Assembly: GCA_905116865.2 (NCBI GenBank)
Contig: CAJHNH020006002.1
Location: 186,001 to 250,000 of the forward strand
Direction: 5' to 3'
Source: Candidula unifasciata
Taxonomy: Eukaryota > Mollusca > Gastropoda > Stylommatophora > Geomitridae
Length of the DNA stretch: 64,000 nt
The notes beneath the pieces are model-generated. The model made no database searches. It worked only from the letters and a program-made list of their open reading frames with translations, and had not been told where the DNA came from. Within the stretch, counting starts at the first letter, position 1; every line of letters starts with the position of its first letter. The position numbers and the translations under genes were made by a program. Positions 11,359-22,777 of the stretch are shown here, piece after piece.

Positions 11359-12612
11359 GGTGACTCGAAGGGGCAGGACTGTTACCATGGGAGCTTTAAC
11401 TGCCTGCAGTACAGCACTGCTGGCCACATTCTTGTGGTTTTGTTCTTCGTTTTTAAATCTTGTTTATCCTGATGACTGAATAAACATGACATAGACCAGG
11501 CCAACTACATACTTTGGTCATGTCATAGGAAGGAAAACACTGGAGTACATCGTTAAGGTTAGAAGGGGGCATAGAGAGACCACAAGAGTAGATGCTGGAC
11601 TGTTTCAAATCATGGCACAGAAGATCCTCAGTGTCTGAATAAATAGTACATGACACTGAAGGTTGTGGATAGACATGGCTACCAATGCCCACATTGCATG
11701 GACTTTAAGAAGACGAGTTCTAGAATCACTATTATCTGGAGACTCCAGGTCTACAACTTCTCTACTAGTTTGCTCTTGTTGATAACTTACACACTAGTTT
11801 CAGCTGAGACCGCTACCAACTTTCTGCTGTCATACACTCTTTCTCAGTGATACCTCTTTTTCATCACAGAAGTGTCTGGGTACAGACACACAAACTGCCA
11901 TATGATTGTCAGCTGAGCTGCAGCAAGATACTATGGCACAACATACGGAAACCAGAGTACATTTTGAGAAACTGCATTTTTCTTGTTGCGACACATACAG
12001 ATGTGAATATTGAGGTATTTCACAGTCACTAATGAAAACTGAGACTAAAACACTACCCAACATTTCTTGGAAAAATGTGGATCAAGCAGAAGGAAATTTC
12101 TGTCATTCTGACTGTTACCCTGCATGATTTCGACTCATTCCGCACCAAGGAACAATCAATAAAGACAGCGACCGGACATGTTTTTTGTGAGTTTCAAAAC
12201 TTCTTTCTGCACTGAAAACATCTCCATTGGTGGTTGTCTTCTTTCGCTTGGAATAAACCTACATCTTCAGTTTCCTGCAAGAGCTACAGGCTATTCTATA
12301 TATCCTGCAGGCTCTTCTATATATCCTGCAGGTGGATAGAGTTTGATATCGGGTCATTTCATCCAACCCTGCAGTAGACTTATCTGAGCTGTGTGGTACA
12401 GTGTTGTCCTTGTTGTGCAGTTTGATCTGCCTTCCACATGTACCCATTGCTGGAGAACCTGTTTGTGTGTGCATGTCACTTTCTTGGTTTCCTAGGAATC
12501 ACTGAGATGAGATGACCCACACTGTTACACAAACTGACACTTCTAGAATGTAAGTGTGAACAGTACACAGCTAACATTTCTGTAGTTTACCCCCCCACTT
12601 TCATGCCAGCGT
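11359..12612. other. Intergenic, nothing recognised
   Basis: No exon or repeat family recognised. A local duplication (CTACAGGCTATTCTATATATC / CTGCAGGCTCTTCTATATATC) is at about 12285-12330. Confidence 0.4.
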
Positions 12613-12940
12613 TGTTTGTTAGTGTTTGTGCAGATCCTTTCTTTGTTCCTCACTGTTTGTTAGTGTTTGTGCAGATCCTTTCTTTGTTCCTCACTGTTTG
12701 TTAGTGTTTGTGCAGATCCTTTCTTTGTTCCTCACTGTTTGTTAGTGTTTGTGCAGATCCTTTCTTTGTTCCTCACTGTTTGTTAGTGTTTGTGCAGATC
12801 CTTTCTTTGTTCCTCACTGTTTGTTAGTGTTTGTGCAGATCCTTTCTTTGTTCCTCACTGTTTGTTAGTGTTTGTGCAGATCCTTTCTTTGTTCCTCACT
12901 GTTTGTTAGTGTTTGTGCAGATCCTTTCTTTGTTCCTCAC
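12613..12940. repeat. 41-bp minisatellite, exactly 8 copies
   Basis: Eight essentially identical tandem copies (328 bp = 8 x 41) of TGTTTGTTAGTGTTTGTGCA + GATCCTTTCTTTGTTCCTCAC. The lack of divergence implies recent expansion or homogenisation. Confidence 0.97.
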
Positions 12941-15568
12941 TTCAACTAGACTAGAACCACCTGTCAGTTATATAATCTAGAATCACTTGTGACTTATTTA
13001 ATCTTGTTTTATATGTCACCTTGTTTTTTAAGCTTATGTCATATGCTAGTTATCCTAGAATTCATCAAGAACAGAAGGAATCAAATGATGACACAGTTTT
13101 GTGGAAATCACAGATTTCTATTTGTTGATGGTACATTTTTCATGAACGATTTAGATAAAATACTATGGGAGCAATGTAACTACTCATTATGCCTGCTATG
13201 AGAAACTGAGCATCTGCGGCTTTGCCTGGAACACAGTGACATATTCTCATGGCAACAAAAGCTCATGTAACAACACATGTTTCAGTTCACTGCCCATTTG
13301 TGTTTTCATCCAGGGATTGAAATGTACTTCCACTTTAATGACCCCAGTCATAACACTGGGAAAAGTGGAAGGCAGAGGGATCTGTCAAGAGATGGATCCA
13401 CACTTGAACAAAGATCAGTGCTTCCACCATAATATCACACTATGAGATGGTGGGTAATACTGAGGGATAGTGTCACTTCAGATAATGATTGTAGTAAGGG
13501 ATGGTGTCACTTCATATAGTGAGTAGAGAGTGATAGTATTACTTCAGTGAGTCTGGAGGGTGGAGATATCACTTTATGATCCCGGGGATAGAGTGTGTGG
13601 CAAATGGTTGCTGAAGATTTATGTCTAAATAAAACATGGTTGTGAATGTAATTTGGTTGTAACTGAATCAGCATGAAGACAGTTCTGAGACTGCCCATTG
13701 GAATTACCAGCCGGAATTTGCAGCTGTTTAAATACTCTTATATTTCCTTAATCAGTCTATATCATGGGCCATTGAAGAAACATGGACAGGAGAGAGGGGA
13801 GCCAGGAGCTCATAAAGTATTAGTTTGTTTTGTTTTGTTTGCAACTTGCATAATAGAATGGTGCAACTTTTGAAACCAGTGAAGTGTTCCTAACATACAG
13901 TCATGTGTCTTGTGTACACATATAGGTTCATACTGTTGACAGCTGATGTACATTTTGTTTCTTGAGTTCCATGTGGTTGTGCTGATTATAATGCAACATA
14001 CCTGTTATGTAGTTTCATCCGACACCTTGCACTGTTGTAACTAGCCGGGGTTTAGAGGTCGTATTCATATTGGCATGTACTGTCACACACACATACATTT
14101 CGTGAATTTATTGTTGTTTGTATGGTCATACATGTAGTGTGAATTCCTAAGACTGGTGGTATGCTGTCTGAAATCAACTGTAATGTATGTAGTTGGCGGG
14201 TGGTAGCTTGCGAGCTTTTAGAGAAAACAAATCCATGTTAGTTGGTTGTGAATCTGTGAGACTTCAGTCTTAAGTCTTTAGGTCTGATACCTTGCTGTTA
14301 GGGCACCTGGGTTCTGAAGTAGGTTTATGTATGTCGCAATTAAGTTAGTATAGATATTTTTCTTCCACCTCACCACCATAGTACCATCTTCATAAGGGAC
14401 AGTATTGTGTGGTTTTCCATCCCCTCCCCAAACTCAGAAACCTGCGAGGTATCTAAAACTGGTGCTGGAGCTTCACATAAAATTATTTTTTATTTTAATG
14501 GTCACACTTGATAGAGAATGCCTGGCATGAGGTTTAGGCCGGTCCTGTTTGATCCACTGGGCTTAAATATTTCCTTGTCAGAATGCTTGATCCCAGTGCC
14601 CAGAGGGTCACAGATCGATGTCAGATGTTTACTTTAACAATTTTTTTCCTAGCTTGTCGTTAGTTCTAGCTGTGACATCTTGGATGTTATCTTTCAGGTG
14701 ACTTGTTCAGTTTCTCTGAGATTTTCTTTCTGTCCTCACAGATTATAAAATGTATTACTTTTTTATGAATGCTTTGGTGCAAACATTCAATGTTATGTTT
14801 CTTCTTTGTTGAGCTCACATTTTATGTTGATTGCTGTACATCTGAAGTCCAGTTTGTGGACACAATGATGTCTTCAGTCAGTATGCTTTATAATTTCACC
14901 ACAGTGTTTTCTGTTCGATCTGGTCTGCATGATCAATCCACATTAAAGAACATTCATATATTGACGTGGTTAATTAATTCACATTTTTGTAACTAGAAAA
15001 TTGTGAAATTTTATGTGAAGTTCTAGATGAATTAGTGTGATTCGGTGTGCTTTCCTGCTTGGACACTGTAGAGAGCTCTACAAACATCATTGTGACTGTG
15101 TTAGTTCCCTTTGGTTGCGTTGAGACTTGTTATCCTTTGTTGTCAGTCGTGCTTAGACTTGCTTTCATGTAGCACCAGCGGTTGTGAGTTCAGCAACACT
15201 CTGAAAGCCTTGCAGTCTTCGTTTGTAACCTGCATCATTCATTGAATGGATGAGCAGTAAACTGACATCATATTTGAATGAGTCAGTCAGTGATGCAAAT
15301 CCTTAATTTTACCCAGTATTTGTTGATTCTCCAGTTTTTTTTTTATTTTGTGTTTTTTGGTTTTTCATATTCTCCCCAATATTCTAGATTTCACAGGACT
15401 GGTGATCTCATGTGTATGTAAAAACATCATCATCATCACCATATAAATGATCCAAGTGTTTCAATTTCATCTGCTTTCTGAAAGGAAATAACTACAGCAT
15501 GTGTTTGATTCTCCCCGTGGAAGCACCCTACATGGGAATGATGATGATATATAATCAGTAAAGCGCCT
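12941..15568. other. Intergenic, nothing recognised (2.6 kb)
   Basis: AT-rich sequence without a supported gene. Short open frames at 12989-13201, 13236-13445 and 14769-14996 have no recognisable domain, no convincing splice context and ordinary base composition, so I do not annotate them. Confidence 0.45.
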
Positions 15569-15904
15569 AGTCACAGATCCGTGAGCTGCCTGTGGTAGTC
15601 ACAGATCCGTGAGCTGCCTGTGGTAGTCAAAGATCCGTGAGCTGTCTGTGGTAGTCACAGATCCGTGAGCTGCCTGTGGTAGTCACAGATCCGTGAGCTG
15701 CCTGTGGTAGTCAAAGATCCGTGAGCTGCCTGTGGTAGTCACTGATCCGTGAGCTGTCTGTGGTAGTCACAGATCCGTGAGCTGCCTGTGGTAGTCACAG
15801 ATCCGTGAGCTGCCTGTGGTAGTCACATATCCGTGAGCTGTCTGTGGTAGTCACAGATCCGTGAGCTGCCTGTGGTAGTCACAGATCCGTGAGCTGCCTG
15901 TGGT
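15569..15904. repeat. 28-bp minisatellite, exactly 12 copies
   Basis: 336 bp = 12 x 28 of AGTCACAGATCCGTGAGCTG + CCTGTGGT. Variants CAAAG, CTGTCTG and CATAT occur in a non-random spacing, suggesting block duplication. Confidence 0.97.
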
Positions 15905-16146
15905 GCTGGCATGCTCAACCGAAAAGGAGCTGGACTTGTTTGAGGAAACGATTATGTTGTCAAACAAATTATGTGCCGTCTCTACAGTGAAGGTTGGCTT
16001 CAATGTACTGCTGCTGTCTCTGGGAACATCATGTAGTGAGGCCCAGATCTCTTCTTTGGTGCGACTCTCAAACCTTTGTCCAAAATCATGAGAGTTTATT
16101 TGTTAAGTTGTAATTCAACATATGGGATTATGTTGTAAAGTCAACC

Positions 16147-16208
16147 TATTTCATGAGTAATTCATTCAGATAACAAAACAGACTCAACTCTGTGGACCAC
16201 GACATGGC
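16147..16208. repeat. Dispersed repeat, shared with 32348-32406
   Basis: About 60 bp (TTTCATGAGTAATTCATTCA, then ACAAAACAGACTCAACTCTG, then TGGACCACGACA) nearly identical to 32348-32406. Similarity stops after GGACCACGACA in both, as expected for an element terminus. Confidence 0.7.
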
Positions 16209-16449
16209 ATTATCTACAGATCCATGCTACCATTCGTCAGCTGATCATGTTTCAGAAATGTCAGTGCACTGAATGCTGGACTAACCCGGAGTGTAACAGT
16301 TTCTGTTAGAGTGGACAAAAGTCCATGCTACATTTTTCAGTTACCAGGCTTTTCATTCATTTCTCCATCTTTGGCACACAAGCTTTTAGATAATCTGTAA
16401 TGCTGTGTCTATTAAAATTTTCTATTTAACAGTACATTGTTTCTGGTGT

Positions 16450-16634
16450 GTGTTGTTGACTGTGTGGTTGCATCACTAAATGATCAGTGTTGTTGACTGT
16501 GTGGTTGCATCACTAAATGATCAGTGTTGTTGACTGTGTGGTTGCATCACTAAATGATCAGTGTTGTTGACTGTGTGGTTGCATCACTAAATGATCAGTG
16601 TTGTTGACTGTGTGGTTGCATCACTAAATGATCA
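16450..16634. repeat. 37-bp minisatellite, exactly 5 copies
   Basis: 185 bp = 5 x 37 of GTGTTGTTGACTGTGTGGTT + GCATCACTAAATGATCA, with no visible divergence. Confidence 0.97.
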
Positions 16635-16798
16635 GTGTTGTTTTACCAACAGCTGGTATGGTTAATGTTCAGAAGTTACTGACTTCAGCGGGAAGAACAG
16701 ATTCTTTACAATCTGCACAATACTGACCTACTACATCAGCCATCATGTTATCATTGATGTATGTAGAAATGTAGGCTAACACCACTTATCCAACAGTG

Positions 16799-17215
16799 TG
16801 CTTCAGAACAGGGTAAATGGCCCTTCAGTTTACAATGCTTCAGAACAGGGTAAATGGCCCTTCAGTTTACAATGCTTCAGAACATGGTAAATGGCCCATC
16901 AGTTTACAATGCTTCAGAACAGGGTAAATGGCCCTTCAGTTAACAATGCTTCAGAACAAGGTAAATGGCCCTTCAGTTTACAATGCTTCAGAACATGGTA
17001 AATGGCCCTTCAATTTACAATGCTTCAGAATAAGGTAAATGGCCCTTCAGTTAACAATGCTTCAGAATAAGGTAAATGGCCCTTCAGTTTACAATGCTTC
17101 AGAATAAGGTAAATGGCCCTTCAGTTTACAATGCTTCAGAACATGGTAAATGGGCCTTCAGTTTACAATGCTTCAGAATAAGGTAAATGGCCCTTCAGTT
17201 AACAATGCTTCAGAA
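16799..17215. repeat. 37-bp minisatellite, 11 copies plus partial
   Basis: 407 bp = 11 x 37 of TGCTTCAGAACAGGGTAAAT + GGCCCTTCAGTTTACAA, then a 10-bp partial unit that abuts the next array directly. A detached piece of this array occurs 4 kb away at 21091-21158. Confidence 0.97.
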
Positions 17216-18162
17216 ATAACATCAGATGGAAGAAAGCTGATATGTTTAAGTACTTGGGTACCCTGATAACATCAGATGGAAGAAAGCTGATATTTTTAAA
17301 GTATTGGAAGAAAGCTGATATTTTTGGGTACCCTGATAACATCAGATGGAAGAAAGCTGATATTTTTAAGTACTTGGGTACCCTGATAACATCAGATGGA
17401 AGAAAGCTGATATGTTTAAGTACTTGGGTACCCTGATAACATCAGATGGAAGAAAGCTGATATGTTTAAGTACTTGGGTGCCCTGATAACATCAGATGGA
17501 AGAAAGCTGATATGTTTGTACTTGGGTCCCATGATAACATCAGATGGAAGAAAGCTGATATGTTTAAGCACTTGGGGACCTTGATAACATCAGATGGAAG
17601 CAAGCTGATATGTTTAAGTACTTGGGTACCATGATAATATCAGATGGAAGAAAGCTGATATGTTTAAGAACTTGGGGACCCTGATAACATCAGATGGAAG
17701 AAAGCTGATATGTTTAAGTACTTGGGGACCCTGATAACATCAGATGGAAGAAAGCTGATATGTTTAAGTACTTGGGTACCCTGATAACATCAGATGGAAG
17801 ACCCTGAAAACATCAGATGAGAATGTTTAAGTAGTACTTGGGTACCCTGATAACATCAGATGGAAGAAAGCTGATATGTTTAAGTACTTGGGTACCCTGA
17901 TAACATCAGATGGAAGAAAGCTGATATGTTTGTACTTGGGTCCCATGATAACATCAGATGGAAGAAAGCTGATATGTTTAAGTACTTGGGTACCCTGATA
18001 ACATCAGATGGAAGAAAGCTGATATGTTTGTACTTGGGTCCCATGATAACATCAGATGGAAGAAAGCTGATATGTTTAAGTACTTGGGGACCCTGATAAC
18101 ATCAGATGGAAGAAAGCTGATATGTTTAAGTAGTTGGGTACCCTGATAACATCAGATGGAAG
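17216..18162 (+). repeat. 50-bp minisatellite made of LINE reverse-transcriptase sequence
   Basis: About 19 copies of a 50-bp unit TAACATCAGATGGAAGAAAG + CTGATATGTTTAAGTACTTG + GGTACCCTGA, with a shorter c. 46-bp variant. Read across a unit junction on the + strand it encodes MFKYLGTLITSDGR, the conserved segment after the RT palm in non-LTR retrotransposons (FKYLGSxIxxDG). Immediately after the last unit the same frame continues into further RT sequence (18150-18345), so the array grew inside a LINE remnant. Confidence 0.9.
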
Positions 18163-18345
18163 ATGTATTAAAGAATTCAAATGTCAAATAACTCAAACAA
18201 AAACAGCATTTTACCAAATGAAGAATATTTTATGCAGTCTTTGTCAGTTGAGACGAGAAAGAGAATTCTTAAAAGCTATTTATACATTTTATATTTATAT
18301 ACGGAAGTAAATCATGGACAGTTGGTAAATTAGTGAAAAATTATT
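18150..18345 (+). pseudogene. LINE reverse transcriptase remnant after the array
   Basis: Frame continues from the last repeat unit as DGRCIKEFKCQITQTKTAF then YQMKNILCS, then after a frameshift ETRKRILKSYLYI and, after another, IYGSKSWTVGK. This corresponds to the RT/thumb region of AP-endonuclease-type LINEs (I.QAKTAF...RKRILKCY...YGxExWT). Two frameshifts and stops; a dead fragment. Confidence 0.8.
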
Positions 18346-18393
18346 TGCAAGCTGCGCAGATTTAGTTTTTTAGGTTTTTTTTTTTTTTTTATC

Positions 18394-18560
18394 GATCACC
18401 GGCTGTGAATTCCAGTGGAAGGTCCCGGTTAATCGTCCGCTTGGACTTTTGGCTTTCACCTGGACCTGATTTTTGCGTGTACAACCGTTTTTCATTTCCC
18501 TGCCTCATGGGCAGCTGTACTCCGACTTCGAAGGAAGACGTCAGGCCTATTTCTAGGTTG
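18394..18560 (-). mobile_element. SINE-A copy, variant subfamily
   Basis: + strand shows ATCACCGGCTGTGAATTCCA, GTGGAAGGTCCCGG, then TTTCACCTGGACCTGATTTT and GCAGCTGTACTCCGACTTCG. It shares the variant middle (revcomp AGGTCCAGGTGAAAGC) with the + strand copy at 49972-50082. Preceded by a T15 tract at 18376-18390. Confidence 0.7.
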
Positions 18561-19141
18561 ACAGTGGCCATTGTTTTGTGTGGGTCGAGACGTTGCCTGA
18601 TTTGTGTGGTGTCCACTTTGTCTCCTTCTCCGCAGGTATTGCCCTCGGAGAACCCCTTTGGGCCAGCCCCCTGTGGAACAGTTAGCCCTCAAGGGAAGGC
18701 AGGGGCAGATCATGGGCATTCCCCGCCATCCAAGGAGGCTTCCATGCATGCAGAGCCGGCACATGGCGCTCTGGTTCAGGGCTCACCCAAGGAATCGTCA
18801 CGTCCTGCACATGCCTGCTTAACCTCACAACCGTATCAGGCCTCCCGCTCGACAGGGGCTGCGCCCTCTGGAAGTCAGCGGGGAGCAGCCCGTGGGTTTT
18901 GGACTTTTGTGACCACACAGATAGGTACATTCTTTTTTATCTTCGCACGTTAGATTTCTCTGACGAGCCGTTAGCCCGACATAATTTTGCATCCTGCATC
19001 AGGCATATCGTTATCCGTTTTGTCCCAACACTCGGGCGAGTGGGGTCTTTGGGTGTGGACATTCGGTCTTTTTCAGCTCAATACACATTTTGATGGTCAG
19101 ATTTTGATCCGTATGATCTAGTTTTGTCGGACAATTAGGCT
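18561..19141. other. GC-richer intergenic block, unrecognised
   Basis: Visibly higher GC than the surroundings, with open frames of up to 182 codons on + (18405-18953) that start inside a SINE and show no domain. Probably old transposon sequence; I cannot name it. Confidence 0.35.
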
Positions 19142-19308
19142 TAGCCGTCCGATGGATGGTTGCTGTTGTGGTGCACCTCAGCGCGGTGACGACGACACTG
19201 AGGGTTAACTGAGGATGTACATGAATGGCCAGCCTATGGATGGTTGCTGTTGTGGTGCACCTCAGCGTGGTGACGACGACACTGAGGGTTAGCAGAGGAT
19301 GTGCAGTG
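19142..19308. repeat. Two-copy tandem duplication, unit about 87 bp
   Basis: GGATGGTTGCTGTTGTGGTG then CACCTCAGCGCGGTGACGAC appears twice, each followed by GACACTGAGGGTTA and GAGGATGT. Confidence 0.9.
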
Positions 19309-19818
19309 AACAATGTTCTCTTTACTCCGCAGTCTTTTAACCAAGGGTTGTAATTTTGGCTGTACGTTTGGCAAACCTACTCATGTTCCTAATGAGTTTT
19401 GATAACATGTTTCACCCAAGCGTTTGGGGGCGGGCTGATGAGAGCCACAAGGACACATCACCTCTGGGGGCCGCCGAACTCCGAGATCCCCTGACAGCTC
19501 TGTTAATGCTCATTTGAGACATTATCCGTGGCGCACGACGAGGACGTGCTGTAGGGGTCTTGCGTGAGGTTCCGTACAACCAGGATAGTTAAGGACTGGC
19601 GTCCGAGTGACGTACGGAGTATCTCCTTATACACATCATGTTGGACTTAACTTCCCCTCACGCCTGTGACAAATATCACCGCGCCACGTTTTTTAGGTGA
19701 ATGATGGAGAATCCCCTGGGCAGATATAAAAGTAATGAAGACAACTTGAAAGAAACTGACTCACAAACAGAACTGATTGCTTACATCAGAAACTCAGCCA
19801 TGTCTATTCTGGAGTCTG
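19309..19818. other. Intergenic, unrecognised
   Basis: GC-richer DNA continuing to about 19720. It contains CTGATGAG at 19436, but the flanks do not form a hammerhead. No gene seen. Confidence 0.35.
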
Positions 19819-19968
19819 TGTGATCAATGGGAGGATATTCTTGTGTGATCAATGGGAGGATGTTCTTGTGTGATCAATGGGAGGATGTTCTTGTGTGATC
19901 AATGGGAGGATGTTCTTATGTGATCAGTTGGAGGATGTTCTTATGTGATCAGTGGGAAGATGTTCTTG
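19819..19968. repeat. 24-bp minisatellite
   Basis: About six copies of TGTGATCAATGGGAGGATGT + TCTT. The reverse complement of its core (CCTCCCATTGA) occurs isolated at 21063-21073. Confidence 0.95.
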
Positions 19969-20218
19969 TATGGTCTGTAGCAAGAGACTGAGCATGCACA
20001 AACGTTTCCAAAACCATGACCAGAATGAAACATTCATGCACAATTTCAAAGAAGCTAAACACAAAGTATAGTAGCAAGTGAGGAAATCAAATTTTTGCAG
20101 CACAATAATGAAATGTTGCTGGAGCGTACCAGTTACATACAATGTATTTGGGCGGAGGAGAGCAGATCACACTTCTTATGCACAAATCTCAGTTTCAACA
20201 GCTTTTTTAACTGCTAAC

Positions 20219-20491
20219 AGACATTCCAACTCTCAGCCCACGGCCAGTGTTCAAAACTTGGCGGTTCCCGGGGTTCACCCGGCCTCTAGGAAATGGGTAC
20301 CAGAGTTAACACTCTGGGGTAAGTAAAGGAACATCGCTGTAGCTACAGAGTTTTGTGCAGACGGCGACATAGGCGGACAGTTTCTTATCCGCTGTCCATA
20401 CTGGTGGCAGAGTACTTATGGTTTATAACTGTGTGCGATGACGCTGGTTCACATCTTCAAACTTTACCTTGACCTTTTAGACATTCCAACT
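20219..20491 (+). mobile_element. SINE-C copy with 13-bp target-site duplication
   Basis: Element 20232-20478 is flanked by AGACATTCCAACT at 20219-20231 and 20479-20491. It contains CGGTTCCCGGGGTTCACCCG, CCTCTAGGAAATGGGTACCA and TTATGGTTTATAACTG, shared with the minus-strand copy at 35385-35695. It lacks the tRNA-like head seen there, so it is 5' truncated. Confidence 0.88.
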
Positions 20492-21009
20492 GACCTGGAC
20501 GTCTGGATTCTCCCAATGAAACCGTTTCTAAACTAAACTGAGATTGGTGATTGAAGACAATTATTTGTGTCAAAGAGCATTAACAGAAAAGAATAAGAAA
20601 AACCTCTGTGGCTTGATTACAAATATAATTTTCAGATGATTCAAATTCAATGGCAATTCAGTTTATGTGATTAAAATAACATACTCATGTACATGATAAA
20701 CATCTGATGTCAGTTTCATAACACTATATGTATGTGTGTGGGCGCACATGCACGCACACACACACATACGCACGCACAAACACACACTTTTTTTTAATGT
20801 TATCAATGGTGCTTCACAACTAAACACACAAAAAAACATTTTGACATTCAAAATCTGTGTAATTAAATGAATGAAACTGTTCCAATTGCACAAAAGAAAA
20901 ACTTAGCTTTCAACCAATCAATGAGTTCTTTTACATCTGGGTTAACAATAATTCTTAGGCTAGGGGCTTTCCAGTCAACTAATAAGAACATGCCATTGGA
21001 TAATTTTTT

Positions 21010-21027
21010 TTAAACAATGTTTATGTG

Positions 21028-21059
<32 letters not shown>

Positions 21060-21240
21060 TATCCTCCCATTGATATATATATATATATGTATGCTTCATG
21101 GTAAATGGCCCTTCAGTTTACAATGCTTCAGAACAAGGTAAATGGCCCTTCAGTTTACTTATATATATATATATATATATATGTTTTCCCCCAGATCACT
21201 AATAAATTTGTTAACAATTTATTTACTTATATATATATAT
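21010..21240. repeat. Patchwork of TA tracts and pieces of nearby loci
   Basis: Four (TA)n/(TG)n tracts separated by three inserts: CCTCCCATTGA (21063-21073, inverted from the array at 19819-19968); a 1.8-unit piece of the 37-bp array from 16799-17215 (21091-21158); and 48 bp (21182-21229) identical to 25452-25499, starting TGTTTTCCCCCAGATCACTA. Looks like templated filler DNA or an assembly artefact. Confidence 0.85.
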
Positions 21241-21479
21241 GCCAGCGGCATGGTAGTGTATGTGTGGCAGCTACATGACATTACTGAAACACACTAAAGC
21301 TATGACTAAACGCCATTCAAATGCAATGAAAGACTATCATTTGGTTGGGTTAAATTGTGTCACTTCTTTTTTGTTGGTTGTATCACTGATAACAGATTGT
21401 AGCACACTGTCGTGGTTTTCAGACATTGTCTTGCACTGGTCGGGTGGCTTGAGGGCTGGATTTGTTCAACCTTTTGCAG

Positions 21480-21653
21480 GTTTCATCTACACCATTTATC
21501 ACTCTCTTTTTTGGGATGCCTCTCACCTTCCTCCTAGATGTTCTACTGTAAAAAGTCTCATATGCAGTTTTGTCCGGCTGCATTCTCACTAGATGGCTGA
21601 ACCATGTCAATTTTTGTCTGTCAATATAATCCAGACCGGTCTTATTCCAACTT
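21480..21653 (-). pseudogene. LINE reverse transcriptase C-terminal remnant
   Basis: Minus-strand frame reads REKVGIRPVLDYIDRQKL then TWFSHLVRMQPDKTAYETFY, SRTSRRKVRGIPKKRVINGV and DETCKRLN. This matches the LINE tail pattern (I...L.W.GH..RM......GR..KRW.D.V). It continues directly into the 29-bp array at 21654. Confidence 0.82.
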
Positions 21654-22204
21654 TCTCTCTAATGCTGGTATTGCCAACCCTGTCTCTCTAATGCTGGTAT
21701 TGCCAACCCTGTCTCTCTAATGTTTGTATTGCCAACCCTGTCTCTCTAATGCTGGTATTGTCAACCCTGTCTATCTAATGCTGGTATTGCCAACCCTGTC
21801 TCTCTAATGTTGGTATTGCCAACCCTGTCTCTCTAATGCTGGTATTGTCAACCCTGTCTCTCTAATGCTGGTATTGCCAACCCTGTCTCTCTAATGTTGA
21901 TATTGCCAACCCTGTCTCTCTAATGTTGGTATTGCCAACCCTGTCTCTCTAATGTTGGTATTGCCAACCCTGTCTCTCTAATGTTGGTATTGCCAACCCT
22001 GTCTCTCTAATGTTGGTATTGCCAACCCTGTCTCTCTAATGTTGGTATTGCCAACCCTGTCTCTCTAATGCTGGTATTGCCAACCCTGTCTCTCTAATGT
22101 TGGTATTGCCAACCCTGTCTCTCTAATGTTGATATTGCCAACCCTGTCTCTCTAATGCTGGTATTGCCAACCCTGTCTCTCTAATGCTGGTATTGCCAAC
22201 CCTG
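21654..22204 (-). repeat. 29-bp minisatellite, exactly 19 copies, LINE-derived
   Basis: 551 bp = 19 x 29 of TCTCTCTAATGCTGGTATTG + CCAACCCTG. On the minus strand the unit encodes DRVGNTSIRE, which is the sequence expected just upstream of the RT tail at 21480-21653. Since 29 is not a multiple of 3 the expansion destroyed the frame. Confidence 0.93.
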
Positions 22205-22412
22205 TCTCGTCTAGTGCTGTAAGTGACCTTGAGGAGACAGCACATTTCACATGTAGTTATTTTCTGTTCTCATACCCTATTCATTGTCCATGTTTGGCAC
22301 TGACAACATAAAGTAGGGATAAAGATGCTATTTTTCATTTGCTGTCTCAAGGTGACTAACAACACTAGACGAGACAGAGTTACGAATACCAGCATCAGAG
22401 AGTCAGTTGGAA
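22174..22412. repeat. Inverted repeat containing RT-tail sequence
   Basis: Left arm 22174-22241 (the last 29-bp unit plus TGTCTCGTCTAGTGCTGTAA) and right arm 22341-22412 are inverted copies separated by about 100 bp. The right arm on + encodes RDRVTNTSIRESVGI, an older, less homogenised form of the repeat-unit peptide. Confidence 0.8.
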
Positions 22413-22477
22413 TAATCTGGTCACTGTCGCAGTTACACAAAACTAGAACCCTGCATGTGTAGGTAGAATTTCTTATA

Positions 22478-22690
22478 CCACTCTCACAGACAGACAGTAC
22501 AGATTTTTTTAATGAATACCATTCTATCACACAGACAAAGTTTCTTATACCACTCTCCAGACAGACAATACAGATTTTTTTTTAATGAATACTATTCTAT
22601 CACACAGACAAAGTTTCTTATACCACTCTTCAGACAATACAGATTTTTTTAAAATGAATACCATTCTATCACACAGACAAAGTTTTTTAC
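22478..22690. repeat. About 63-bp tandem repeat, three copies
   Basis: Three copies containing AATGAATACCATTCTATCAC + ACAGACAAAGTTTCTTATAC, with variable T-runs and a 9-bp insertion in the first. Confidence 0.85.
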
Positions 22691-22777
22691 ACCACTGTCA
22701 CAGACAATGCAAGAACATAATACATTAGTCCTGTCTGCATCTATTTTATGACAGGGAGGTACTTTATACTCTTGTTT

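Noticed and set aside
15569..15904. CRISPR-like regular direct repeats (also 16450, 16799, 12613)
   Set aside because: No unique spacers: units are contiguous minisatellite repeats in a eukaryotic genome.
18405..18953. 182-codon frame in GC-richer DNA
   Set aside because: Starts within a SINE-A copy, overlaps frames on the other strand, and has no recognisable domain.
19430..19500. Hammerhead ribozyme at CTGATGAG (19436)
   Set aside because: A later CGAA exists, but no stem II or III can be formed at the required positions.
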